From Pantoea agglomerans NBRC 102470 (lineage in GTDB: Bacteria > Pseudomonadota > Gammaproteobacteria > Enterobacterales > Enterobacteriaceae): a DNA stretch of 64,000 bases. The stretch covers positions 682,001 to 746,000 of the forward strand of contig NZ_BCZA01000001.1 of assembly GCF_001598475.1 (NCBI RefSeq), in the 5' to 3' direction. Positions 36,384 through 45,913 of this stretch are shown piece by piece. The notes under the pieces were generated by a model, which saw nothing but the letters and a program-made list of their open reading frames with translations, ran no database searches and was not told the DNA's origin. Both the position numbers and the translations under genes were made by a program. Positions within the stretch are counted from its first letter, which is position 1; each line of letters begins with the position of its first letter.

Positions 36384-38005
36384 GGCGCACTCAGCACGGT
36401 TGCTTTAGGCGCGGCAGGTTTATTCGTGATGACCGGTGCGGTCTGGCGGTTGCTGGAGAGACGGAACTTCGACACAGAAGCCTGTAGCGCTTCCGTCTGC
36501 AATGCCAGTGCGCTCGCCGCGGCCGAGACCTCTTCAACCAGTGAGGCGTTCTGCTGGGTCACGCTATCCATTTCGGTTACCGCGGCACCGACCTGAGAGA
36601 TGCCTTTGCTCTGCTCTTCCGAGGCGGAAGCAATCTGTTTCATGATCGCATCAACATCCTGCACTGATTTCAGAATATTGTTCATGGTGCCGCCGGTGGT
36701 GCTGACCAGCTCGGCGCCTTTACCTACACGCTGAACCGAATCTTCAATCAGCGTCGCAATCTCTTTGGCGGCGTTGGCGCTGCGCTGTGCAAGGTTACGC
36801 ACTTCAGAGGCAACCACCGCAAAACCCCGACCCTGTTCACCAGCACGTGCCGCTTCGACGGCGGCGTTCAGTGCCAGAATATTGGTCTGGAAAGCGATAC
36901 CGTTGATCACGTTAGTGATTTCAGCGATTTTCTTCGAGCTGCCTGAGATGCCATCCATAGTGCTGATGACTTCACTGACCAGCTGACCGCCACGTTGTGC
37001 CGTAGTGGTGGCAGTTTCTGCCAGCAGGCTGGCCTGGCGGGCATTATCGGCGTTGAATTTTACCGTGGCCGTCAACTGCTCCATGCTGGCCGCAGTCTGT
37101 TCCAGCGCAGCGGCCTGCTCTTCGGTACGTGAAGAGAGGTCGTTGTTACCGGCAGAAATCTCTGCGGCACCGCGCGAGATATTCTCGGTGCCGCTGCGAA
37201 TGGCGCTGACCGCTTCACGCAGGCTGTCCTGCATGGCGCTCAGCAGCGGCACCAGTTTACCGACGCAGTTGCGTCCGAAATCGGATACCGGCTGACTCAG
37301 ATCGCCCGTGGCAATGACCGCGAAGTGGGTACGAATGCTTTCCAGCGGACGGACCAGCATCGCCACCAGATAACGGTCGGTGAACAGCAGAATAAACAGT
37401 CCGATAATTACCGTGATGGTAATAATCGTTTTGGTCATCGCGGTAAGGTGATCCACTTCAACCCGGGTTGCATCCAGCTTTTCAGCTGCGCTCTGGCTGA
37501 ATTTCTCTGCGCTGATGCCAAAGGCACGGCTGAGTGGCGGCGTGACGTTATTTGCCTGCTGGCGATAAACATGAGGTGTTGCCTGGCGGGCCAGCTGCAA
37601 CTGTGGAGTCACGCCCTCGTCCAGCAACTTTTGCCAGGTCTGAATTACGCCATCCACCACTTCCGGGTTCATCGGACCGGGTGCCAGCTGTTTAAAGCGA
37701 GCCAGTTGCTGGGTCATACCATCCAGCGCCTGCTGTACCGGAGCATAAGCCTCGTCGGTCAGCGCTTTACCCGCCGCTTTGCCTTCCATCACGCGGGATA
37801 AGCGCGTAATAACACGAAAATATTGATCGTTGCCTTTGCTCAGCACCGTCATTTGCTCAACCAGATGACGGTCCACATCATTCCCTTCGCTGAGCGCGCC
37901 CAGAGAGTGAATGCTATACAGCCCGACGCCGCTCCACAGTAAACAAAACAGTCCCAGAATCGTGAGCATCACTGCGCGAATGGTAAAATTTTTGAGCATT
38001 CCCAT
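36341..38005 (-). CDS. Methyl-accepting chemotaxis protein
   Basis: A 554-residue chemoreceptor of Tsr/Tar layout: TM1 at about residues 10-32, a periplasmic ligand domain to about 185, TM2 at about 187-208, HAMP, and the signalling hairpin with the conserved tip around [20 protein letters not shown] (here [20 protein letters not shown]) and [19 protein letters not shown]. The C-terminus is DWVTF, a variant of the NWETF tether that docks CheR and CheB. The ligand is unknown. It is preceded by a sigma-28 promoter. AGGA lies 7 bp before the ATG. Confidence 0.92.
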   Translation of the reverse strand: MGMLKNFTIRAVMLTILGLFCLLWSGVGLYSIHSLGALSEGNDVDRHLVEQMTVLSKGNDQYFRVITRLSRVMEGKAAGKALTDEAYAPVQQALDGMTQQLARFKQLAPGPMNPEVVDGVIQTWQKLLDEGVTPQLQLARQATPHVYRQQANNVTPPLSRAFGISAEKFSQSAAEKLDATRVEVDHLTAMTKTIITITVIIGLFILLFTDRYLVAMLVRPLESIRTHFAVIATGDLSQPVSDFGRNCVGKLVPLLSAMQDSLREAVSAIRSGTENISRGAAEISAGNNDLSSRTEEQAAALEQTAASMEQLTATVKFNADNARQASLLAETATTTAQRGGQLVSEVISTMDGISGSSKKIAEITNVINGIAFQTNILALNAAVEAARAGEQGRGFAVVASEVRNLAQRSANAAKEIATLIEDSVQRVGKGAELVSTTGGTMNNILKSVQDVDAIMKQIASASEEQSKGISQVGAAVTEMDSVTQQNASLVEEVSAAASALALQTEALQASVSKFRLSSNRQTAPVITNKPAAPKATVLSAPQAKPADNGDWVTF

Positions 38006-38052
38006 ACCAAAATCCTATACACGTTGACCCGCAAGCGTCGGGCATAGGTTGT

Positions 38053-38079
38053 TTATCGGCATGCGATTGTGAAGATGTA
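38053..38079 (-). promoter_or_regulatory. Sigma-28 (FliA) promoter for the chemoreceptor
   Basis: On the minus strand TACATCTT, 11 bases, then GCCGATAA. The -10 element is a perfect match to the FliA consensus, the -35 matches TAAAGTTT at 5 of 8, and the spacing is exact. It lies about 48 bp upstream of the chemoreceptor ATG. Confidence 0.8.
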
Positions 38080-38192
38080 ACTGTTTTGTTACCTAATATT
38101 TTACAGCGTCCATATTACAGATTTGTGTTTATGATTTTTTAATTCAATAGCTTAGCCTTTAAAAAGCAGAGTAATTCCATTCGCGCAATTTG

Positions 38193-38212
38193 ATGGTTAG
38201 CAGGCTAACCAT
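38193..38212. terminator. Hairpin at the 3' end of the carboxylesterase gene
   Basis: ATGGTTAG and CTAACCAT form a perfect 8-bp stem with loop CAGG, about 10 bp beyond the stop of the leftward gene. Confidence 0.5.
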
Positions 38213-38222
38213 GACCCATCGC

Positions 38223-39743
38223 TTAAAGCCTGACCATACGAGTCATTAATAGCCGGAAAAGCCGCATACGAGCGCGCATAAAGTTTCGCTTCAAAACCAG
38301 CCCGCTCTTCCGATCATCACCGAGTGACATTGTCACGTCAGAGCCCGGGTGCCAGGCTGGCCACACGACTTCCCCCTCCAGCTGATGCTTATATTCCGTT
38401 GCATCACGGGCAAAAGTAAACCAGTACTCGCTGACACGCGCCGCAAATGCCCGATCGGCCTCACTGAAGGGCCGTTCTTCGTTGGGATCCGGCATCTGAC
38501 TCAGCGTGTTCAGCACATAAGGCACTTCGTTGCCGTGCCAGGTGCCGTGCGGATAGAGGTCACGGGCATGTTCAGAGACATAATCAAACCAGTAGCGCCA
38601 GCCTGGCATTCCGGCATTGTGCTGCGCCCGCATCACCAGCCACGGCACCAGGCTGAAGGCCATATCGCGTGCCACAGCACGTCCCAGCCGCTGATCGTCA
38701 TGAATGTCATACATCCATTTCAGCGTCCGGTAAGTGAGCCGATTTTTATCGCGTAACTGATGCAGCACCGCGGTGGCATCCACGCCAAAATATTCCAGCA
38801 CGCTGGCTTCATCGCTGTTGCTGCCCGCCATCAGCGGCAGACGGTGCTGTTTTGCAGCCATAAAGGTTTTCAGCATCGGCTCAGGCAGGACAGCATCACC
38901 CGCAATCGGCACCGGCGGGATCGCCAGCGGCCCTTCCAGCGACCAGAAAGCATCGGCAGGCAGTGCGCGCAGGTCATCAGCGCTGGCATCGGGCGGCAGA
39001 CCAAAATGGCGGGCCACCGCCATACCCTGCTGACGCGCTTTTTTCAGCGGCGTGTCAGGCAGGCTGTAGGCGCTCTGCACAATCCCTTTATGAAACAGCC
39101 CTTCGGCCAGTGGCGAACAGCAGAGTGACAGCACGCTGCGTGCGCCTGAGGATTCACCGAAGAGTGTCACATTGCGGCGGTCGCCGCCAAAGGCAGGAAT
39201 GTTGCGCTGCACCCACTGCAGTGCGGCAATCTGATCCAGCAGGCCAAAATTGTTCACCGTGCTGGCAACAGGGTATTCAGCATCCAGGGCCGGATGAGAA
39301 AAGAAACCGAGATGGCCTAGCCGGTAGTTGAGCGTCACCACCACCGCGCCGCGTGAAGCCATCGGCTTGCCGTTGTAAGGTGCCAGCCCGCCAGCACCAA
39401 TGGTGTAACCACCACCGTGCAGCCATACCATCACCGGCAGGGGTTTCACGGGCGCGACATCGGGCGTCCAGACATTAAGGTAGAGGCAGTCTTCGCTGAA
39501 CTCACCCGGATCGCCACCGCCCACGGCCTGGCAGTAAGTGCGATTTTGCCAGCCGGAAGCCCCAAACGCGGTGGCGTCGCGCACCTGCTGCCAGGGCGTA
39601 ACCGGCTGAGGCGGACGCCAGCGCAGTGCGCCAAGCGGTGCCGCCGCATAAGGTATGCCTTTGAATACGAAAAGGTCATCGTCCATGCATCCACGCAACT
39701 CCCCCTCAGCAGTCATGATCCTCAGACCTGTTTCGTTTTTCAT
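38223..39743 (-). CDS. Type-B carboxylesterase (PnbA-like)
   Basis: A 506-residue alpha/beta-hydrolase of the type-B carboxylesterase family. The nucleophile elbow GESSGA has its Ser at about residue 198; the oxyanion-hole segment VMVWLHGGGYTIGAGG and the early FKGIPYAAAPLGALRW are typical. It would hydrolyse carboxylic esters in the cytoplasm, as no signal peptide is seen. The start at 39743 gives MKNETGLRIMTAEGELRG, the usual family N-terminus; upstream in-frame Met codons (to 39863) add a stretch without homology. The natural substrate is unknown. Confidence 0.85.
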   Translation of the reverse strand: MKNETGLRIMTAEGELRGCMDDDLFVFKGIPYAAAPLGALRWRPPQPVTPWQQVRDATAFGASGWQNRTYCQAVGGGDPGEFSEDCLYLNVWTPDVAPVKPLPVMVWLHGGGYTIGAGGLAPYNGKPMASRGAVVVTLNYRLGHLGFFSHPALDAEYPVASTVNNFGLLDQIAALQWVQRNIPAFGGDRRNVTLFGESSGARSVLSLCCSPLAEGLFHKGIVQSAYSLPDTPLKKARQQGMAVARHFGLPPDASADDLRALPADAFWSLEGPLAIPPVPIAGDAVLPEPMLKTFMAAKQHRLPLMAGSNSDEASVLEYFGVDATAVLHQLRDKNRLTYRTLKWMYDIHDDQRLGRAVARDMAFSLVPWLVMRAQHNAGMPGWRYWFDYVSEHARDLYPHGTWHGNEVPYVLNTLSQMPDPNEERPFSEADRAFAARVSEYWFTFARDATEYKHQLEGEVVWPAWHPGSDVTMSLGDDRKSGLVLKRNFMRARMRLFRLLMTRMVRL

Positions 39744-40142
39744 TCCTGTTTCCCTGTTCAAACGTCCCTCCATTATTTGCAGGCCCGCCAGCATTGTCCA
39801 GGTACGGAAGGGATTTGCAGAATATGCCGAAGCGTGAGGGGCAGGCGTGAACATGCTCATCAACAGGTTCAGAGAGTCAGTTACGGTTATGATTTAACGT
39901 TGTTTATCTTTTCGCAATTGGTCAATGACGCTGCCAGCGCCGGAGTGGCGCGTCGTTGCTCTGTTATCACGTGCGGTTGTGCTGCTGCTAATCAGTCCGT
40001 CTGCTAATAGATTAAGATACTCACGCGGGTAAACCTGCGCTGAGCGGTAAAGCGTTGTTTTTCCCCAGTCCTGTCAGCATATTACCCGCGTTGCTCTACT
40101 TCAGGTCCACTGGCCTTAGCAGGGCGAGTGCAGAGAAAGTGT
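39744..40142. other. Intergenic region upstream of the carboxylesterase
   Basis: About 400 bp with the carboxylesterase promoter and the downstream flank of hglS. I see no confident gene, repeat or operator in it. Confidence 0.45.
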
Positions 40143-40168
40143 TGCGGGCAACGCGCCTGTTGCCCGCA
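40143..40168 (-). terminator. hglS terminator hairpin
   Basis: TGCGGGCAAC and GTTGCCCGCA form a perfect 10-bp stem with loop GCGCCT, 7 bp beyond the hglS stop. Confidence 0.65.
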
Positions 40169-40174
40169 GAGGCG

Positions 40175-41518
40175 TCAGTCTGGCCGTAAGCCACACTGCG
40201 CCAGCGAGCGCTGCTGCCGCTCTTCGTATAACGCCATCTCATCCAGCACGACAGCGCCCAGCGCGGCTTCAAATGCCTGGCGGCTCGCCTGTCCCGCCGA
40301 ACGAACCTGCGCCCGATCGCCGAGGTTGGACTGAAAAATGCCCGCCGCGCTGACGGGCAGAAAATCTTCATAGATGATGGGGTCTGCCAGCACACGACCT
40401 TCTTCGATGAGAGTCTCCAGCGATTCACCCTGAGCCGGCGGCGTCGCGATGCCCTTTTCACTCAGGCGATAATGGAACCAGGCCAGCTCCTGCTGGCGCA
40501 GCGTGGTTTCGTCGTCGGGGAAGTCACGGAAAATCGCCGCCAGATGTTGCTGATGCTGCTGATTATCCTGACCGCTGCCCGCCTCGCTGAGCAGCCGATC
40601 GTAAAGCGCACGGCCCTGAGGCGTCAGCGCCACGCCGCGCTGCTCAATTTCACCGAAGCGTGCAGTATGGGTTCCCTGATGCCCATCCTGAAAGATGATC
40701 GGCTCTTCCAGCGCTTTAAAGCTGGTCTGACGTAACAGGATCGGTACCTGACGACGCGGCGGTCCCTCAATCAGGGTTTTCGGATCGATACCACGCGACG
40801 GCATCAGTTGCTGTACGCGGTCGATATCCAGCGTGCGCGGCGTGAGATGGTTGATGTGGCAGCCGGGGAAGCAGACCACGTCAGCGATCAGCCGATGCTG
40901 CTGGTTCAGCGCCTGATAGGTCTGACTGTCCACGCTGCTGTGGGCGTGCCAGCGGAAGGTTTCCAGTGCTTCGGTAACAAACTCAGTGGCCTGCTCGTCA
41001 GTTAAACCGCCCTGCTGCTGATGAAGTTCCAATAGCGCCCGGCAACGGGGGGTGAAAATGTCGCGCGCGGCAAGAATCTCCGCCGCCTTTTCACGCAGCC
41101 CGTGGTCGTCGATCAGTTCAGGGCGTAACAGCGAGGTAAAGACCCGAAAGGGATTGCGGCGCAACGCCGCATCGGTGATCGGCCGGAACGCCGTGGAGTG
41201 AACCGGCACACCAGCCTGAGAGAGATCGTAATAGCCAACCGGGTGCATTCCCATCACCGCAAACAGCTGCCGCAGTGTGGCTAATTCGTCTGCCGTGCCC
41301 ACACGGATTGCACCGTGACGTTCCAGATTGAGTCGGCCGATCTCATCGGCTGCGGTGAGACGATCTTTCAGCGCGATATTCGCTTCCAGCGCGCGATCGT
41401 TGACGGTCGCCACCAGCTGCATCAGCGTGCCATATTGCGGCACTTCCTGCTGATACATAGCTGACATCGCCTGAGAGAAACGGGTGCGGATGAGATCCGC
41501 ACTGAGAAAGTTGTCCAT
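40175..41518 (-). CDS. hglS: 2-oxoadipate dioxygenase/decarboxylase HglS (YdcJ)
   Basis: A 447-residue Fe(II)-dependent enzyme equal in length to E. coli YdcJ and very similar (FSQAMSAMYQQEVPQYGTL, VVCFPGCHINHLTPRTLDIDR, EGPPRRQVPILLRQTSFKAL, YEDFLPVSAAGIFQSNLG). This family (DUF1338) was shown to convert 2-oxoadipate to D-2-hydroxyglutarate in D-lysine breakdown. His in HINH and HSTAF and Glu in FGEIEQRG are likely metal or substrate residues. The ATG at 41518 is preferred to GTG 41527 because AGGTGG lies at the right distance and the length then equals E. coli. Confidence 0.9.
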   Translation of the reverse strand: MDNFLSADLIRTRFSQAMSAMYQQEVPQYGTLMQLVATVNDRALEANIALKDRLTAADEIGRLNLERHGAIRVGTADELATLRQLFAVMGMHPVGYYDLSQAGVPVHSTAFRPITDAALRRNPFRVFTSLLRPELIDDHGLREKAAEILAARDIFTPRCRALLELHQQQGGLTDEQATEFVTEALETFRWHAHSSVDSQTYQALNQQHRLIADVVCFPGCHINHLTPRTLDIDRVQQLMPSRGIDPKTLIEGPPRRQVPILLRQTSFKALEEPIIFQDGHQGTHTARFGEIEQRGVALTPQGRALYDRLLSEAGSGQDNQQHQQHLAAIFRDFPDDETTLRQQELAWFHYRLSEKGIATPPAQGESLETLIEEGRVLADPIIYEDFLPVSAAGIFQSNLGDRAQVRSAGQASRQAFEAALGAVVLDEMALYEERQQRSLAQCGLRPD

Positions 41519-41585
41519 CTTATCCACCTGACACCGTTAGCGTTGCTGCTAATGTAATGCAACGCGCTGGCCTCAGCGGAAAAAA

Positions 41586-42953
41586 TCACGAATCTGTGAT
41601 CGGCTTAAAGCCGTAGCGGTTTTTTAACAGCAGCATCAGGGTAGTGATCACAGCCGGTATTGCCAGCAGCAGAAAGATTACGCTGAAAGACCATCCAAGA
41701 GACATCATCTCTGCGCCAACAAAGGCGCTTAAAATCGCGCCGATGCGGCCCACTCCATGCATCCAGCTGGAACCGGTAGCGCGGGCATGGGTAGGATAAT
41801 AGCTGGCGGATAAGGCATTCATACCGGTATTGGCCCCGTTGAAACAGAAGCCACTGCAAAAGGCGATCGCACTCATCATGCCCACTTCCGCGGGTGAAAA
41901 GCCCAGTGCCACAATAAACAGCCCGCCGCAGCCGTAGATCGCCGCCAGGGCCAGGTTAGCATTGAAGCGATCCATCATCCAGCCCGCAAACAGGGAGCCC
42001 AGCGTCCCGCCCGCCTGATACATCGCGGTGATAATCGCCGCTTCGGTCACTGACATGCCCAGGGTGTTGACCAGCGACGGCAGCCAGCTGCCAATCAGGT
42101 AAACCATGAACAGCCCCATAAAGTAGCCGCCCCACAGCATGGTGCTGCCAAACAGATAGCGGCGTGAAAGTACGGTGCCTATCGCGCCGCTCACCGGCAC
42201 GGTGGCCTCAGGCGCGTGAAACGCACAGTCGGGCGCGGTTTTGCCCGGCATCATCCGGTCGAGGATGGCGTGAATGCGGGCAGCCGGTGCGCCACGGCTG
42301 ATAAGAAATCGCACCGACTCCGGCAGGCCGCGGATCAGTAATGGCAACACCAGCAGCGGCAGAATACCGCCCAGCAGCAGCACGGAGTGCCAGTCATAGC
42401 GCGGTAACAGCCAGGAGGCAGCAAATCCCCCGCTGGCGGCACCAAAGGTAAAGCCGCAGAACACCACCGTGATGATAAAAGCCCGTCGCCGCTCAGGTGC
42501 ATATTCCGCCACCAGCGTGCCGACGTTGGGCATCGCCGCACCCAGTCCCAGCCCGGTCAGGAAACGGAACAGCATCATCTGCTCAATGTTTTGTGACAGC
42601 GCCGTTGCCAGCGTCCAGAGACCGAAAAAGAAGACGCTGAGGATAATCATCATGCGACGGCCATAGCGGTCAGCCAGCGGTCCTGCAACCATGGCACCCA
42701 GCGCCAGCCCGATTAACGCTGCGCTGATGACGACCCCGAGCTGATGATTACTCACCCCCCACGCGGCTTTCAGTGTCGGCGCAATAAATCCCATGATCGC
42801 AATGTCCATGCCATCGAGTGCTACCACGATAAAACAGAGCGTAATGAGCCGCTTTTGCCAGTGGCTCAGCCCCTGCTGGTTGATAAGCTGGCGGACATCT
42901 ACCGCCTCGACGCTGGTCAATGAACACTCCTCTGGAGTAACGAAATCTGACAT
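41586..42953 (-). CDS. MFS aromatic acid:H+ symporter (AAHS family)
   Basis: A 455-residue 12-helix importer of the PcaK/MhpT/GalP-like group. Diagnostic segments are LDGMDIAIMGFIAPTLK in helix 1 (conserved Asp pair), GPLADRYGRRMMI and LGLGAAMPNVGTLVAEYAPERRR. Such carriers import protocatechuate, 4-hydroxybenzoate, gallate, hydroxyphenylpropionate or shikimate-like acids. It diverges from a PcaQ-like regulator. No aromatic ring-cleavage genes are in the window, so the catabolic route is elsewhere or absent. Confidence 0.86.
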   Translation of the reverse strand: MSDFVTPEECSLTSVEAVDVRQLINQQGLSHWQKRLITLCFIVVALDGMDIAIMGFIAPTLKAAWGVSNHQLGVVISAALIGLALGAMVAGPLADRYGRRMMIILSVFFFGLWTLATALSQNIEQMMLFRFLTGLGLGAAMPNVGTLVAEYAPERRRAFIITVVFCGFTFGAASGGFAASWLLPRYDWHSVLLLGGILPLLVLPLLIRGLPESVRFLISRGAPAARIHAILDRMMPGKTAPDCAFHAPEATVPVSGAIGTVLSRRYLFGSTMLWGGYFMGLFMVYLIGSWLPSLVNTLGMSVTEAAIITAMYQAGGTLGSLFAGWMMDRFNANLALAAIYGCGGLFIVALGFSPAEVGMMSAIAFCSGFCFNGANTGMNALSASYYPTHARATGSSWMHGVGRIGAILSAFVGAEMMSLGWSFSVIFLLLAIPAVITTLMLLLKNRYGFKPITDS

Positions 42954-43242
42954 CAGTTTAAGTAAAAAAAACGGCGCTAATGATAGCCGATCGTTAACCT
43001 TAAGCGGTCAGATTTTTATATGATATTGAGAATTATTCAATTTTTAGCTGTTAAGTTATTGATATACCGTAGTCAGAGGATGGCGTATTTCAGCGGCATA
43101 CCCGGCTGAGCGCTTTTTAATCAGAGAGTTAAAGGGTAACGCGGTCATTTCGAATCGTTTGTTAAAATAAATTTGCAGCAAAGTTAACAGAATTCATTTT
43201 AAACAGTTGCCTGAAGCCGGTCATTCTCATTAAGTTTAGGAT

Positions 43243-44163
43243 ATGGAAAAAAATATCCTTTTCAATCAGCGCATTCGCTTGCGCCATCTACATACCTTTG
43301 TTGCGGTTGCGCAGCAAGGCACACTGGGCCGGGCGGCAGAGACGCTTAGCCTCAGCCAGCCTGCCCTCTCCAAGACCCTGAATGAGCTGGAGGAGCTGAC
43401 TGGCGTTCGTCTGTTTGAACGTGGCCGGCTTGGCGCGCAGCTGACCACCATGGGAGAGCAGTTTTTGACCCATGCGGTACGGGTACTCGACGCGCTGAAC
43501 CATGCCGGACAGAGTTTTAATGAGCAGCCGGGCGATGCGCCGGTGATTATCCGGCTGGGGGCATTAACCACTGCTGCGATGGGGATGCTGCCACGCATCC
43601 TGGATCGTTTTCATCAATTGCAGCCCAACACCACCATTCAGGTAGCGACACTTCACAATAATGTGCTGCTGGCGGGCTTGCGCGGCGGTGAATTCGATAT
43701 CGGCATTGGCCGGATGGCGGACAGCGCCATGATGACCGGGCTGACCTATGAATTGCTGTTTCTGGAGTCACTCAAGCTGGTGGTCAGGCCGGAACACCCG
43801 CTTTTAAGTGACAACGTCACGCTTTCGCGTGCGATGCAGTGGCCGGTAGTGATATCGCCCGAGGGCACCGCTCCGCGCCGGATTGCCCAGCAGATGCTGG
43901 ATGAACAGGGCTGCACCCTTCCGCCTCACTGCATTGAGACCTCTTCGACTTCACTGGCACGCCAGCTGGCTCTTCGCTACGACTACATCTGGTTCGTCCC
44001 TTCCGGGGCGATTAAAGAGGATCTGAGCCACAACGCTGTTTGTGCGCTGCCGATCGCCTCTTCCGGGCCGGGCGAACCGGTGGGCATCATTACCCGCACC
44101 GGCGCAGAATTGAGCCTGAGTGCTGAAGTGCTGATGTCCACCATCCGTAAGTTTCACAGTTAG
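43243..44163 (+). CDS. LysR-family regulator, PcaQ-like
   Basis: A 306-residue LysR-type regulator whose DNA-binding region (IRLRHLHTFVAVAQQGTLGRAAE, LSLSQPALSKTLNELEELTGV) and early effector domain (VIIRLGALTTAAMGMLPRIL) follow PcaQ and GbpR. PcaQ proteins activate protocatechuate genes. It diverges from the AAHS transporter with 289 bp between, so it probably controls it with an aromatic acid as effector; this is inferred. Its stop overlaps that of the converging ydaL. Confidence 0.83.
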   Translation: MEKNILFNQRIRLRHLHTFVAVAQQGTLGRAAETLSLSQPALSKTLNELEELTGVRLFERGRLGAQLTTMGEQFLTHAVRVLDALNHAGQSFNEQPGDAPVIIRLGALTTAAMGMLPRILDRFHQLQPNTTIQVATLHNNVLLAGLRGGEFDIGIGRMADSAMMTGLTYELLFLESLKLVVRPEHPLLSDNVTLSRAMQWPVVISPEGTAPRRIAQQMLDEQGCTLPPHCIETSSTSLARQLALRYDYIWFVPSGAIKEDLSHNAVCALPIASSGPGEPVGIITRTGAELSLSAEVLMSTIRKFHS

Positions 44164-44726
44164 CGGCTGCGTTTCGCATGCCGCTCGCGGTTTTCAAGCC
44201 GGGCTTTATCGGTTTTGCGCAATCCGACATAAAGCGCCCCGGCCCCGCCATGCCGGGTCTGGGCCACGCAAAAGGTCTGTACGTCATCAAACTGCTTTAG
44301 CCAGCGCGCCAGATAGCTGCGCACGATGTTGGCATGCGATTCATCATCACGACCTTTGCCGTGGATGATCAGCAGATTGCGCAATCCCTGTTTGTGCGCC
44401 TGCATCATAAAGTTAAAGAGCGCCTGACGACAGGTTTCGACCGGTTGCCGCAACAGGTTCAGGCTGGCATCCAGCTGATACTCACCTCTGCGCAGTTTAT
44501 CCAGAATCCCCTGCTGAATGCCGTCGGCTTTGTATTCCAGCGGGGTATTGAGTGAAACGATCTCCAGATCGCCCCGGGTCAGGAAATTCTCCAGCTCAGA
44601 TTCACCTGGCGGTTTTCGTGGCGCCTTCGTTGAGGGTGCTTTGAGCCACAAGGTTGTGGTGGTGTCTTTTAACGGCGTGACATCGCCCATGGCATCCCGA
44701 AAGAGATCATTATCATCAAGGTTCAT
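44160..44726 (-). CDS. ydaL: Smr-domain protein YdaL
   Basis: A 188-residue protein with a C-terminal Smr (small MutS-related) domain: LDKLRRGEYQLDASLNLLRQPVE and the motif LLIIHGKGRDDESHANIVRSYLARWL. E. coli YdaL is 187 residues and very similar, and has DNA nicking activity. It has no MutS ATPase part. The start ATG 44726 (MNLDDNDLFRDAMGDV) matches E. coli; an in-frame Met at 44765 is rejected. It ends in the terminal bases of the converging LysR gene. Confidence 0.9.
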   Translation of the reverse strand: MNLDDNDLFRDAMGDVTPLKDTTTTLWLKAPSTKAPRKPPGESELENFLTRGDLEIVSLNTPLEYKADGIQQGILDKLRRGEYQLDASLNLLRQPVETCRQALFNFMMQAHKQGLRNLLIIHGKGRDDESHANIVRSYLARWLKQFDDVQTFCVAQTRHGGAGALYVGLRKTDKARLENRERHAKRSR

Positions 44727-45009
44727 GGTTTTCTCACACCTGGTTAAAATTGATGGAATGTGCAAATCACGCTTTACCCGTTAGCGTAGCAAAAGCTGGA
44801 ATCACCGGCCCACCCCACTTTTTCGAAAGTCACTGCCAGTGCAGAAGCGTGTGACAGATCACATAAGCGGAAAGTTTTCTTGACAGTCGGCACTGTCGGG
44901 ATTCTGAGAAGCCCGTCACATCAGCGTTTGTCGTTGTGTGCTTAGTCCATAATATTTGTAAGTGTAAAACTGCTCGGATGAGTTCCCTTCAGCACAAAAA
45001 ATGTTAAAA
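44727..45009. other. Intergenic region between ydaL and fnr
   Basis: About 280 bp that hold the ydaL promoter (leftward) and upstream control DNA of fnr. A 14-bp palindrome TGTGACAGATCACA lies at 44850-44863; its 4-bp spacer is too short for CRP. No gene or sRNA was recognised. Confidence 0.45.
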
Positions 45010-45023
45010 TTGACCCCAGTCAA
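45010..45023 (+). promoter_or_regulatory. FNR box upstream of fnr
   Basis: TTGACCCCAGTCAA is a perfect dyad close to the FNR consensus TTGAT-N4-ATCAA, ending 20 bp before the fnr start codon. E. coli fnr is repressed by its own product through a site near its transcription start; the same is inferred here. Confidence 0.7.
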
Positions 45024-45043
45024 TAATCGTCGAGCAAACCATT

Positions 45044-45778
45044 ATGATCCCTGAAAAACGCAGCATTCGTCGTATTCAGTCGGGCGGTTGTGCCATTCAC
45101 TGCCAGGATTGCAGCATCAGTCAGCTCTGCATCCCCTTTACGCTAAATGAACATGAGCTGGATCAGCTCGACAATATCATTGAGCGTAAAAAACCGATTC
45201 AGAAAGGGCAAACGCTTTTCAAAGCAGGCGATGAACTTAAGTCTCTGTATGCGATTCGCTCCGGCACCATTAAAAGCTACACCATCACTGAACAGGGTGA
45301 TGAGCAAATCACCGGTTTCCATCTGGCGGGCGATTTAGTCGGCTTTGACGCGATTATGGGCTCCAGCCATCCCAGCTTTGCGCAGGCGCTGGAAACGGCA
45401 ATGGTGTGTGAGATCCCTTTTGAAACGCTTGATGATTTGTCGGGCAAAATGCCGGCCCTGCGTCAGCAGATGATGCGTCTGATGAGCGGTGAAATCAAAG
45501 GCGATCAGGACATGATCCTGCTGCTGTCGAAGAAAAATGCTGAAGAGCGCCTGGCGGCGTTTATCTGGAACCTTTCCCGTCGTTTTGGCCAGCGCGGCTT
45601 TTCACAGCGCGAATTCCGCCTCACCATGACGCGTGGCGATATCGGTAATTACCTGGGCCTGACGGTTGAAACCATCAGCCGCCTGCTGGGGCGTTTTCAG
45701 AAGTCCGGTATGCTGGCGGTGAAAGGCAAATACATCACGATTGAAAACCACGCCCTGCTGGAAGAGCTCGCCGGTTAG
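45044..45778 (+). CDS. fnr: Anaerobic regulator FNR
   Basis: A 244-residue CRP/FNR-family oxygen sensor. Cysteines 20, 23, 29 and 122, which bind the [4Fe-4S] cluster, are all present, plus the extra Cys16. The helix-turn-helix [26 protein letters not shown] (residues about 190-220) is identical to E. coli in its recognition helix. The C-terminus is a few residues shorter than E. coli (250). uspE follows 135 bp downstream, as in E. coli. The FNR box upstream points to autoregulation. Confidence 0.97.
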   Translation: MIPEKRSIRRIQSGGCAIHCQDCSISQLCIPFTLNEHELDQLDNIIERKKPIQKGQTLFKAGDELKSLYAIRSGTIKSYTITEQGDEQITGFHLAGDLVGFDAIMGSSHPSFAQALETAMVCEIPFETLDDLSGKMPALRQQMMRLMSGEIKGDQDMILLLSKKNAEERLAAFIWNLSRRFGQRGFSQREFRLTMTRGDIGNYLGLTVETISRLLGRFQKSGMLAVKGKYITIENHALLEELAG

Positions 45779-45913
45779 AGCCACCAGGCCGCCTGATCCT
45801 CAGCCGGATCAATAAATCTTATTTTGTTGATCCGGCAGTAACTTTTTCACTTCTTCCGCTGTGCAACATAGGCTATCTTTATTCCAGTCGCTCTGGTTTA
45901 AGGAGAACGCCTC

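Noticed and set aside
44850..44863. TGTGACAGATCACA as a CRP site upstream of fnr
   Set aside because: The half-sites are right, but the spacer is 4 bp instead of 6, so CRP is not expected to bind well. It is kept only as a noted palindrome.
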